Both the position numbers and the translations under genes were made by a program. From positions 4,119,929-4,183,928 of the forward strand of contig OZ037769.1 of the NCBI GenBank assembly GCA_964035545.1: a stretch of DNA of 64,000 nucleotides, read 5' to 3'. Under the pieces are notes generated by a model. It worked only from the letters and a program-made list of their open reading frames with translations, was not told the origin of the DNA and searched no databases. The DNA comes from Bugula neritina (taxonomy: Eukaryota > Bryozoa > Gymnolaemata > Cheilostomatida > Bugulidae). Positions 42,925 to 56,649 of the stretch are shown piece by piece. Within the stretch, counting starts at the first letter, position 1, and each line of letters begins with the position of its first letter.

Positions 42925-44970
42925 ATTTCTAAAAGTACACCTGATCTTTCATAAAATGCAAAACCTTTCAACTAACTGTAAAAAAATTAACTTTTGATCA
43001 ATTCTTAAGGCTGGAGTTCCTATAATTTAGCTATTAATTAAAAAATGACACTTTTAAATTTAAAACAAAATTTCTATAAAAATTAATGCGTTTTGAGTTA
43101 CATGGGTGTAAAAAGCTAATATATATTGACTATTTAATCTTCCTGATTACTTCAAGACTAAGATTAGTTCATTGGCTAATCATGATTAATTGACTGAATA
43201 AATATTTAAAAAAACGAGAAAATTAGTAAAAGTTCAACTTGGAAATAAGATAAAATGGTGTAGGTTTTCATATTATTATAGAGCGAATATAGACTATTTG
43301 TGAAGCTAAGGTTAAGGTCACATTATTTAATTGGAAAAAAAGCTTAATATGCTTGCCTGCCTAGATGATGATAAAAATCTAGACTTATAGCCACAAAAGC
43401 AATTAATTCATGTTTCTAAAAGTTTAAGTTGTGTATCATAATAATTAATAGACGTTTTATATTATAAATTAGAGAGAACTGATAGCGAACTCACTTCCTT
43501 ATCTTTTTGTCAATTAAAGTACCACACAGCACAATTTTTTCTCTTCATTTGATTATAATTATAATAAGTTGCAAAATTAATCAAACTGATTATAATGAAA
43601 CATGTCAAGTTTTTCCACCTCCACTATTCTATATTAGTATGTAAAATTAGTTACTTCCTTTTGTGCATTCATTCTCAGATTGTCAATTAGTCTTCTGCAC
43701 TTGAATTATTATGTATGTGGTTATGAACAGTAAAGTGAAGCATATAGTATACTGGGTTTATATTTACGGAACAATATCACAATGTTGAATGCTTACTGCC
43801 AATTGAGGCAAAAGCTAAATGAGTTAAGAACTGTTGCGAATATAACGAGAGACTAATATAGTGCTTTTATTCTTTTATATTCTCAGGGGTAAGAATATCA
43901 TAAAGTCATGTACCTTGCAAGAAATTCTTAAAGCGAATATTCAGTTATTTAACATAAAATCCCTAAAACTTTACTGCTGTTAGGTTTACTGGGCACAATA
44001 GATATTGCCTACTCATTTTCTCCAGAATTTTCCAGGATTATAAATTATAAACTAAAACTTTTCAATTGCAGTTTAAATCGGGTGAATAATGTTATACAAT
44101 ATACATGCTAAGATAATGCGGATGAAAGATTTTGTGAAAAATCAAGAACTTCTTATATTTGCCATTTCTTTGACTGCTAAATGACTCATGAGAATAAAAT
44201 ACCGCATGCACAAGATTTCATTGTATTTCGAAATTTAATGTCACATCATCAAGGGTATTATAACTATAAGCTTTCATTCCAACTCAGTCCCCAATATAAT
44301 ACCATAAGTAGTGTATAAATAGAAGACATTGGTGTATATTATATACCTACCATAACAACATAAAGCCTACAATTGTAGAGTTTTAGCTTTATTTTCAAAG
44401 CATTTGCCCAAAAATCAATGGTATTTACATCATGCTTTTGGCACTTAAGTTGTCTTTAGTTCACTGTATTTGTGTTTTACTATAGCCTTGACTACCCGAG
44501 TTATTTCAACAGACAGTTTTAATTATATATATTCTTACAAGTTATTACAAAAATAACACTTAAATACTTAAAGCAAATCATAATTAATTTAAAGTATCCT
44601 TTCTAATTTTGGATTTGCATATAATTTTAATCAATTTTTTTTTTAGCAAATAAAGTGCAAACAATTTTAGAGAGCGCATTTCATTTTTAGTTAACTTTAC
44701 TATAACTTACTTTTACACTGAGCTCTAGCAGCTCATCATAACACAACGTGGCAGCATAAATGTGATGATATAAGGCATGCATGTTCAATACTGTGTTAAA
44801 ACAATATGGTGCATAAAAAGCAAATACAGAGAAAATACCGAGAAAATACATTCTAAATATATAGTCATGAATGCCAATCAATGCTTTCGAATATTATATG
44901 GCTCAGTTTTTTTTGGCTTATCAAATTAATGCACATGTAGTTTTCAAAATCAATGTTCTGAAAGTTAGCA
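42925..44970. other. Spacer between copies 5 and 6, a repeated unit
   Basis: Blocks at 43.43-43.9 kb recur at 49.51-49.97 kb and 56.73-57.15 kb in the same orientation and at 22.0-22.35 kb inverted. The stretch 44.68-44.97 kb is the 3' UTR of copy 6. The usual AATAAA is altered there: the aligned sequence reads TTTCATTTTT on plus where copies 3, 5 and 7 have TTTATTTTC. Confidence 0.5.
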
Positions 44971-44976
44971 CTTTAA

Positions 44977-45848
44977 TTAGTAGCAGGTGGTAGGTAAAGT
45001 TGGTCTTACAGCTGGGCAAACCAGAGGTACAAATCTATTGATAACTAAATTCTGTAAGTTGCTGATTAGGTTGCATCGGTATCTCTTTCCATCTTCAAAA
45101 CACCTGTTTACTTCATCTCTCTTACTGCTGTTAAACACAATATATCACATACTTGTAAACTGTTTCTAACTTATTAATATTATCCTTGCAGCAAATATTA
45201 ACAATTATTGTGACATATAACAGCATTTAACATAAATTAATTACTCATGATTGCAATAATAATCACTTCAAGCTCTATACAATTTTAGAAACTATATAGT
45301 TTGATCATATTACAAAGCTTTAGTTGATACAAGTTATAATGAGCAGAGTGTAAAATTACCTCAATTAAAGTTAGTTATTCTAAATTTGTTAACAGTTAAT
45401 TTTCTTATCAGTTTTATTTTGCATCAGGAAAAGTTGGCAGATTGACAGCCTTAGTGAGAGCTAGTGTGATTAGGAGTTGTAATAACTTACCAGTTGACAG
45501 TTTTACCGTCACTCTCAAATAGAGTTTGTACGCATGGTAGCATTCTCCCGCAACCTGAAAGTCAGTAATAAGCTTATATAACAAATATTTGATACACCAT
45601 GAAGGGATTAAAGAACGTTCCAGTATAATATAGTTGAACTATTTAATGAAAATCACCAAGCTTTGTTACATAGATAATATAACATATGATTCTTTTGAGA
45701 AATGTAGTTCTAATAAAAAATTATAGGTAACATACTGTCAGCTGTAATTTTAAATAAATTTGAACATTTTGTTTTAATAAATTTTAAAAAAAAATGTTTC
45801 ATTTTTGTAATATTTAGTTGACCTATTGCAAATAAGTGTGTGTGTGGT

Positions 45849-45880
<32 letters not shown>

Positions 45881-45937
45881 CTGTGTGTGTGGTGTGTCTG
45901 TGTGTGTGTGTGTGTGTGGTGTGTGTGTGTGCGTGTG

Positions 45938-45989
<52 letters not shown>

Positions 45990-46693
45990 TGTGTGTGTGT
46001 GCACATAGCAAAGGCAATTGATGAAAATCTTATATAAATTGTTTAATATATATACTATAATATATAGATAATCATACCTTCTGCTGGAAAGTCAATGTAG
46101 AATCTTTCACAGTTTCTTTCAAACAGTAAAACAATTTGAATTCCCTGAGACACTCTCTTGACAGGGTCTTTTACAATACAGTTGGTTACTGTATCAGCTA
46201 TTAAGTCTCTAGCACTACATCAATAAAAAAATTTCCGGTTATATTATTGTTATATCTTTGCAATATTATATGTTAAATACTTCAATAATTTATCATACTT
46301 CATTAGCATTAGCATAATCAACTAAAAGTATAAAGCTTTCAACTATTTATGCAAGAATCTTTTAGTTCATTAACCACACTAGAACACTTTAGATTAGGCA
46401 TGCTGAGTGTTAACAGAAGTTGCTGAATTAAATTATTTATTTCACTTTCTTATACAAAAACGAAGTATATTTATGATAAACCTTTTAGAATATGATAACA
46501 GAGATGATTTCACTCACCTCAAACAGCTAGCATATGTCCTCTGATTAACCAGCTGCTTATACCTGCAGAAAGTTTTTGCAAACTCCTCTTCGCAAACTAA
46601 AATATAAATAACACTCAAAAATTTGAATGACAAGCTAAACTTTTCGTGTTTATTTTTTGAAAACAATCTTATTCATCTTTAATGCTGATCTGG

Positions 46694-46768
<75 letters not shown>

Positions 46769-48191
46769 ACATCTTTTTTATTTAAAAAAACTATATATAT
46801 ATATATATATATATAGTTTTTTTAAATAAAAAAGATGTAACAAAATTTCCACTTGGCATAACCATAACAGTAACAATTTAAAGAACTGACATTTCTGTTT
46901 TATCTTTACAAGTAATTTGCAGAGCTTACCTGGCTGATGTGAGTATGGTTGTGGGTTGCTATGGCTTGGAGTACAGTGGACCCCTGAAATAAAATAGTAG
47001 AGCTCAGTTTATCAATCATTCAACTATATATCAGATGTATAGAATACTCATTCAATGCATTCTCCTATTCATATAATAATCTCTTAAACTGTGACTGACA
47101 AATTTATTCTGTTAAATCAATTTAATATAATTATATTAAAACAAATAAATACATTTTCTCAAGTTCAGGGATTGTGCCTGAAATAGTTAAAATGATTCAA
47201 AATAAAAAAGTCATTTCAACTATCAATTGCCCCTTTATTGAAAATGAGTGCTTGTATTTCATAGCGTAATCTTTATTTAACCTAAGCTGCATGGATGGTT
47301 CTAAAGCCGATATCGGTTGTGAAGCAATGTACTACAGTATATATAAATATTCATACCCGTATTATTATTGAAGTTACTATTTAAAGACTTACCAATAAAA
47401 AGTGCAGTAGCCAGCACACAGATAGACATAATGTTTTTTCTGGACACTAAAATAGACAGAAAATGAAATTTCAAACCTTTAGTAAAGTCGAGCAAAAAAA
47501 CTAAGAGATGTGCATTGTTTGATGTGATAAGGCATTTAAAATAAATGCTTTTCGATCACTACATCTATAAACAAAATCAATAAACTTTATAGAAAATTTA
47601 TTATTATAATAAGTACTTTAGCCAAAACTGTATATAACTGTATAAAACTCTATATAAGCTTTGCTGATTTTCTGTATTAGCGCATAAAAGAAATATATAT
47701 ACTAAATATAGACATGTTTTGTAAAAATAAATTTGGCACTTTATAAAATTATTACAAAGTAAAGCATAACTAATTTTATATTCATATAATGTACAATTAA
47801 ATCAGCTACATAATATTAAATTATCTATCAATAAGCCTCTAAAAATATTGTAAAATAACAAATATATTGTCATTCAAATTATGACTGAATATGTTGAAAG
47901 ATAGTTTTGAAACCTAAGTAATACCTTTTACACTCAAGTATAATATCATTATAACATCATAAATACCTTTCTAAAACAAACAAAATTTGACTGTGTACGC
48001 TAAAAATAGACAAGCCAACTCCTATATTTCAATTATAGCAATTTTTCACAAGTTTGATCTCAAAACTTTCATTAGCACTCACATTTATTTTTGTCAATTT
48101 ATTGTTGAGATACATCTATAGTAAATGAAATATCATAGTTCTTCTGAAATTGAATTCTGAAAATAACTAGTAATAGGATCTACTTACACAT
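44977..48191 (-). CDS. Secreted cysteine-rich family, copy 6
   Basis: Seven minus-strand exons: 48188-48191, 47393-47446, 46930-46983, 46518-46596, 46078-46214, 45491-45554 and 44977-45127. They total 543 nt, 180 aa. The signal peptide is MLSRKNIMSICV... ending LFIG. Exon 3 (VHCTPSHSNPQPYSHQP) is Pro/His/Ser-rich with one Cys. Exon 4 encodes the same residues as in copy 7 (VCEEEFAKTFC... ASCL). Exon 5 has TNCIVKDPVKRVSQG and RNCER, exon 6 GCGRMLPC; exon 7 differs most, with an extra RYRC turn and the end LPTTCY. Thirteen cysteines follow the signal. The duplicated flanks place it in a tandem series with copies 5 and 7. Secreted; function unknown. Confidence 0.88.
45836..46002. repeat. (GT)n/(GTGC)n tract in copy 6 intron 5
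   Basis: GT runs with TC and GG interruptions are followed by about 14 GTGC units. Open frames across it (Cys-Val, His-Thr, Ala-Arg-Thr-His) are low-complexity artefacts. Confidence 0.95.
46694..46765. repeat. (AT)n tract in copy 6 intron 3
   Basis: About 70 bases of AT dinucleotide immediately precede a perfect palindrome. Confidence 0.95.
46766..46841. repeat. Perfect 76-bp palindrome in copy 6 intron 3
   Basis: Two 38-base arms (46766-46803 and 46804-46841) are exact reverse complements. Each has GTTACATC at the outside and TATATA at the centre. The arms have no mismatch and no spacer. Confidence 0.9.
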
Positions 48192-48268
48192 TTTGAAGAA
48201 TACAATGTTTTGGTACCAAGTATATAGCTAGTGTATAGTTAGTATAATAGTTGTTCAAAACTATCAAG

Positions 48269-48304
48269 TTTATATACAAAATCTACCAGCTTTTATTGAC
48301 CAAT
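48269..48304 (-). promoter_or_regulatory. Copy 6 promoter: TATAAA and ATTGG
   Basis: TATAAA (plus 48269-48274) and ATTGG (plus 48300-48304) are 30 bp apart, about 80 bases upstream of the ATG. The surrounding 100 bases closely match copies 5 and 7. Confidence 0.65.
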
Positions 48305-48309
48305 AATGA

Positions 48310-49298
48310 ATTACTAAATATAATCAGATATCTCATAAGTAGCATATGCATTTGTAAGTATATGTGAAAGAAGTAACATGTTAATTGACTCTCAAAGCTG
48401 TAGTCTCTATTAAGTTTACTGGAAAAACGACACTTTTTAATGTAAAATAGACTTCCTAAAAAGTTAATGTATTTAGCTTTACGTGAGTGCAAAAGTTATT
48501 ATATTGATTGATTTATTTTAGAACAATTATTCTATAAACTGATCAATTGATTGATTAAAAGTTTGAGGATAAGAAAAACAACCTATACTTTTTATATAAT
48601 TGTTATATAGAATAGCATTAGTTAATTGCTTTTGTGACTGAATGTCTAAGTTGGTTTTGTTATCCAAGCCTCATTCTCAATTAGCTGAAGTGACCTTATT
48701 GCTGGCCACACAACCAATCTATCTTGACTGCAATAGTATGAAAATTTGCATCGCACTATACCAGCACCATTTTGTTCTTAGTATGAGCTTGAGGTTAACT
48801 AAAAAAACTTGTTAGAGAATGAAAAAGTCTATGCCAACACAACATCATGCTCAGGTTACCAAGTATATTAACTGTGCTGAGTATTTCTTCAAAGTTCAGA
48901 TTGGCACTAAAAGAAGAACAATGTAAAAAGATTCATCATTTTAATTTAAAAAGTGAGATTCCAGAAATTACTGTATTTATTTTTATTTGCATTTTGCTGT
49001 AATTAATAGCCATGGAGTTAAAACTTTAAAATGAAATATTATGCTCACAATTGACTATGATCTGTTTAGATTAGCATTTCAGGAAAGAATATTTCGAGTT
49101 CCAATTGAAGAAATTATTTTCTTTATTAAAGGTAAACACGCCAATTGAATCTATCAAATTAATTAAAAAGCAAAATGTAAGTGTTATGTTGTTGCTTCTA
49201 GTTATAAGCAGGGCTTGATTATCGATATCAATTCTGTATGCAAAAGTATTTCTGTTTCCTTTTTGGATTTGTATTGTGGTGCATTGAAATTCATTGCA

Positions 49299-49380
<82 letters not shown>

Positions 49381-51050
49381 TACATGATAAAATGCGTTTA
49401 TTTATTTATATATCGTTGTATATTTGTATATAAGCATATTTATATTCATAACTTTTTATAGCTGCTGATCTCTTAGTTGTAGTAAAAGTGCTTTTTACCC
49501 TTTTCATACTTACAGTTTAAGTTGTGTATCATAATAATCAATGTGCATTTCAAATCACAAATTAGAAAGAAGTAATAGCGAATTCACTTCCTTGCCTCTT
49601 GTCAAAGTGCCACAGCACATTTTCTTCTTCTCCTTATTTGATTATAATAAAAAATATTAAGTTGCAAATTTAATCAAGCTGATTATAATGAAACATGTCA
49701 AGTTTTGCAACCTCCACTATTCTATATTAGTATGTAAAATTAGTTACTTCCTTTTGTGCATCTATTCTCAGATTGGCAATTAGTCTACCACTTGAATTAT
49801 AATGTATGTGGTTATGAACAGTAAAGTGAAGCATATAGTACTGAGTTTATATTTACGGAACAATATCACAATGTTGAATGCTTACTGCCAATTGAGACAA
49901 AAGCTGAATAAGTTAAGGACTGTTGCGAATATAATGAGAGAGTAACATAGTGCTTTTATTCTTTTATATTCTCAGGGGTAAAAATACCATGATGTCGTGT
50001 ACATTGCAAAAAGTTCTTAAAGCCGATATTTTATTATTTACCATAAAATTTCTAAAACTTTACTGCTGTGAGGTCTACTGGGCACAATAGATATTGCCGA
50101 CTCATTTTTTCTAGAATTTTCTAGAAGTATAAGTTATAAACTAAAACCTTCCAATTGCTGTATAAACCATGGTTTTATATGATACATGCTAAATTAAAAT
50201 CAATATCTTCCTATACTTGCCATTTTTCAGTTGCTATAGATGATTCATGAGAATTAGAATATGCACACGATTTCATTGCATTTCAAAATTTAATCTCACA
50301 TTATCAAGGGTATAGCTAGCTTCTATTCTAACTCTGTCCCCAATATGATACTATAAGTAGTATTATATAAATAGAAAACATTGGTGTATATTATATATAC
50401 CTATCATGATAAAATAAGGCCAAGAATTGCAGAGTTTAAGCTTTATTTTCAAAGCACTTCGCCCAAAAATCGAATGGTGTTTACATCATACTCTTAGCAC
50501 TTAAGTTATAGTAATATTATACAGCTCACTCTATTTGTTTTTAATTGTCGCCTTAAACATATGCGAGTTATTTTAATACACAATTTTAATTACACTCTTA
50601 CAAATTATTCCAAAAGTAATATTTAAATAATTAAAACGAATCATAATTAATTTAAATCATTCTTTCTAATTTTTGATTTGCTTCTAATTATAAGCAATTT
50701 TTTTTAGCAAATGAAGTGCAAACATGGATTTTAAACATTGCAGTGTTTTATTTTCATTTACATTCATTGTTACATAACTTTGCTATTCACTTTTACACTG
50801 AGGTCTAGCAGCTCATCTTAGCACAACATAGGAGCATAAATTCGATAGCTACTCAATACTGAGTTAAAACAATATAATGCATGTGTTTGTATGTTTGTAT
50901 GAGTAGCAAAGCATAAAAAACAAATATAGAGAAAATACATTCTAAATATAATCATGGATGCTAGTAAATGTTTTAGAACATTATATGCTCCAGTATATTT
51001 TGGCTTATTAAAATAAAGCATGAATTGTTTTCAAAATCAATGCTCTGAAA
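48310..51050. other. Spacer between copies 6 and 7, a repeated unit
   Basis: It contains an (AT)n tract (about 49301-49377), a block at 49.51-49.97 kb shared with 43.4-43.9 and 56.7-57.15 kb, and a block at 50.0-50.7 kb shared with 43.95-44.65 kb. The stretch 50.75-51.06 kb is the 3' UTR of copy 7. No separate gene was seen. Confidence 0.55.
50747..50752 (-). other. Poly(A) signal of copy 7
   Basis: AATAAA on the minus strand lies about 310 bases past the stop. Confidence 0.6.
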
Positions 51051-51059
51051 GTCAGCACT

Positions 51060-53996
<2,937 letters not shown>

Positions 53997-54072
53997 TTTG
54001 AAGAGCGCTATGTTTGGTACCAAATGTAGCTGATGTATTCTTAGTATATAATAGTTGCTCAAAACTATCAAG

Positions 54073-54111
54073 TTTATATACCAAATCTACGACTGTTATA
54101 TATTGACCAAT
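54073..54111 (-). promoter_or_regulatory. Copy 7 promoter: TATAAA and ATTGG
   Basis: TATAAA (plus 54073-54078) and ATTGG (plus 54107-54111) are 33 bp apart, about 80 bases upstream of the ATG. Confidence 0.63.
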
Positions 54112-54114
54112 AAT

Positions 54115-54740
54115 AAATTGTCAAATCATCAATATCAATTATAAATTCGCATTCATTGCATTTAAATGTGAACAAAATTAACAAATTGGTTGACTCTCAA
54201 AGCTGTAGCCTCTATTAAGCTTATTAGAAAAAAAGGATATTTTTTAATTTAAAACATACTTCCTAAAAAGTTAATGTATTTAGCTCTACGTGAGTGCAAA
54301 AAGTATTATACTGACGAATTTCTTCCAGGACAATTATTCCATAAATTAATCAATTGATTGATTAAAAATTTGAGGATAAGAAAAACAAGCTATAGAATTT
54401 TTATATAATTGTAATATAGAATAGCATAAGTTAATTGCTTGTGTGGCTAAGTGCTTAGATTGTTATTATTATCCAGGTAGGTATAAATATTTTCCTCAAT
54501 TAGCTAAAGTGACCTTATTTTGGGTCCCACAGCCCTTCTACATAAACTATATGCAATAATATAAACATCTGCATCTCACTACCAGCACTAGTTTATTCTT
54601 AGTTTGAGCTGCAGTTTAAATGAAAAATCTTGCTAGAGAATGAAAAATCTACTAAGTATGTTAAATGTGCTGAGTATTTTTTTCGAATTTCGGATTGACA
54701 CAAAAGGGAGAGCAATAAATAAGGATTCATCTTTTAATTT
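54115..54740. other. Spacer upstream of copy 7
   Basis: It matches the sequence upstream of copy 6 (48.3-48.95 kb) block by block. No gene was seen. Confidence 0.5.
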
Positions 54741-54741
54741 G

Positions 54742-54745
<4 letters not shown>

Positions 54746-54831
<86 letters not shown>

Positions 54832-54920
54832 ATGTATATATAGATATGTATGTATATATATATGTATATATATATGTATATATGTATGTATATATGTATA
54901 TATATATGTATATATATATA
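54746..54920. repeat. (AT)n and (ATGTAT)n tract left of the LINE
   Basis: About 80 bases of pure AT are followed by GTATGTATAT-type repeats up to the first codons of the reverse-transcriptase frame. Confidence 0.95.
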
Positions 54921-54930
54921 ATGCTCTCAA

Positions 54931-56280
54931 TTGCTCTCAATTCCCGGTAAAGTTTTTGCCCGTGTCCTTCTAAATAGACTGACATCATATGCAGAAAACT
55001 TCCTACCCGAAACTCAGTGTGGATTCCGTAGTGGAAGAGGAACAGCAGACATGATATTTGCACTGAAGCAGATACAGGAAAAATGCATCGAGCAAAATAT
55101 GCCCCTGTACATGGTCTTCATTGACTTCACCAAAGCGTTCGATACTGTTGATTGGGCGACCCTGTGGAAGATCTTACAGAAACTCGGTTTTCCCAGTCAC
55201 TTCACCAATCTTATCAGCGCTCTCCATACTGGCATGAAGGCCTCAGTGAAGCTGAAGGAGGAGTTATCTGAGTCGTTCCAGGTCAACAATGGTGTGAAAC
55301 AAGGATGTGTGTTGGCTCCAACGCTATTCTCTATTTTCTTATCGGCTGTTCTACAGCACGCATTTGAAAACTGTGATAAAGGCGTCTGGATTCAAAGTAG
55401 ACCTGGAGCTGATCTGTTCAATGTGAACCAATACAAGTCAACAACAAGAACACAGAAAGTATTGGTTAGAGAACTCATGTTTGCTGACGACACTGCCTTC
55501 GTTGCACACAGCCATGGCGATGCACAGGAATTAGTCGACAGATTCGCCAGAGCTTCCAAAGCTTTTGGTCTGAAGATCAATATCAAGAAAACGGAAACGC
55601 TCTACCAACCGGCACCTGGAGCCCATGACAGTGGTGACAGTATTTGCATAGATAATGAAGACCTTGCCAACGTCAATAAGTTCAAATATCTTGGGTCTAC
55701 AGTGATGTGCAACAACAAGATGGATGAAGAGATTCATACAAGGATGTCCAATGCTTCAATCTCATTCGGCAGACTAAAGACCAAAGTGTGGTACAATAAG
55801 GATCTGTCATTCAAGACCAAGTGTACAGTGTACAGAGCCATTGTCCTGTCCTCTCTGCTCTATGGAGCGGAGGCCTGGCCTGTATACAGGATAGCCGCTC
55901 ACAAATTCAACACCTATATGATGAGACATCTACGCCAGATCTTGAACGTGAAGTGGTGGGATTTCATCTCGAATGAGGAGACTCTAGCACAGGCAAATCT
56001 ACCCAGCATGTATGAACTACTCATTCAAAAAAACCTGAAATGGGCTGGTCATGTGCATCGAATGGATAACTCTAGATTACCTAAACAAATTCTCTATTCA
56101 CAACTGAAAGAAGGCACCCGTGGTGTTGGCAGGCCGCGACTGAGATTCAAAGATACCGTTAAACGCAATCTAAAAGACATGAAGATCCCTATTGGTAGCT
56201 GGCAATCTCTCAGCAAAGACAGATGTAAATGGAGGACCATGATTCACCGGAAGTCATCTTCGGACACGAAGGACAGCTAA
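54931..56280 (+). CDS. Non-LTR retrotransposon reverse transcriptase, 5'-truncated
   Basis: A single open frame of 449 codons encodes the reverse transcriptase of a LINE-type element, which copies element RNA into DNA at a nicked target. It begins at the first RT block ([15 protein letters not shown], residues 3-17). FIDFTKAFD (63-71) carries the first catalytic Asp, [10 protein letters not shown] (121-130) the middle motif and FADD (184-187) the paired catalytic Asps. The C-terminal part has WAGHVHRM (371-378) and GRPRLRFKD (400-408), typical of LINE ORF2 ends. The N-terminal endonuclease domain is missing, as expected of a 5'-truncated insertion. The assigned Met lies at the junction with an AT tract and is probably not a native start. 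The base composition is clearly richer in GC than the surroundings. The lack of stop codons suggests a recent insertion. Confidence 0.93.
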   Translation: MLSIPGKVFARVLLNRLTSYAENFLPETQCGFRSGRGTADMIFALKQIQEKCIEQNMPLYMVFIDFTKAFDTVDWATLWKILQKLGFPSHFTNLISALHTGMKASVKLKEELSESFQVNNGVKQGCVLAPTLFSIFLSAVLQHAFENCDKGVWIQSRPGADLFNVNQYKSTTRTQKVLVRELMFADDTAFVAHSHGDAQELVDRFARASKAFGLKINIKKTETLYQPAPGAHDSGDSICIDNEDLANVNKFKYLGSTVMCNNKMDEEIHTRMSNASISFGRLKTKVWYNKDLSFKTKCTVYRAIVLSSLLYGAEAWPVYRIAAHKFNTYMMRHLRQILNVKWWDFISNEETLAQANLPSMYELLIQKNLKWAGHVHRMDNSRLPKQILYSQLKEGTRGVGRPRLRFKDTVKRNLKDMKIPIGSWQSLSKDRCKWRTMIHRKSSSDTKDS

Positions 56281-56486
56281 TGATGATATATAAAATGCTA
56301 ATTTCAAAACAAAATCACTCAACCGTACACACAACGACCTGATGATTGTAGCTTGCACTACGTGAAACAATATTGTAAAAATGAATATATAAGTTTATTT
56401 TATATCCAAAATTGTATCAGTACCAAATATAAATACTCTATTTTTTGAAATATTGAGTTCTTTTAATTCATTTTTTTAAATATAGA

Positions 56487-56521
56487 AACTATATATATGT
56501 ATATATATATGTATATATGTA

Positions 56522-56587
<66 letters not shown>
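56487..56587. repeat. (AT)n tract right of the LINE
   Basis: An ATGTATAT-type lead-in is followed by about 60 bases of pure AT that abut the solitary hammerhead motif. Confidence 0.95.
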
Positions 56588-56591
<4 letters not shown>

Positions 56592-56595
56592 CCAA

Positions 56596-56642
56596 TCTGT
56601 GGACAGCAGCTGTTTCAGGATTTGTCTCCTCATCAGCACAGA
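56596..56642 (-). ncRNA. Solitary hammerhead ribozyme motif 3 (core intact)
   Basis: On the minus strand, stem I is UCUGUG (plus 56637-56642) with CACAGA (plus 56596-56601). The core is CUGAUGA (plus 56630-56636), unmutated, and GAAA (plus 56613-56616) is intact. Stem III is ACAGC/GCUGU, and GUC precedes the predicted cut at 56602/56601. Stem II is weakened (GGAG...UCCU where motif 1 has GGGG...UCCC). Homology to the retrozyme repeat ends just past the motif, so only a fragment of about 60 bases is present. Confidence 0.72.
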
Positions 56643-56649
56643 GTAGAGT

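Noticed and set aside
55392-55737. Antisense frames within the LINE
   Set aside because: They are shadows of the reverse-transcriptase frame, which has all catalytic motifs on the plus strand.
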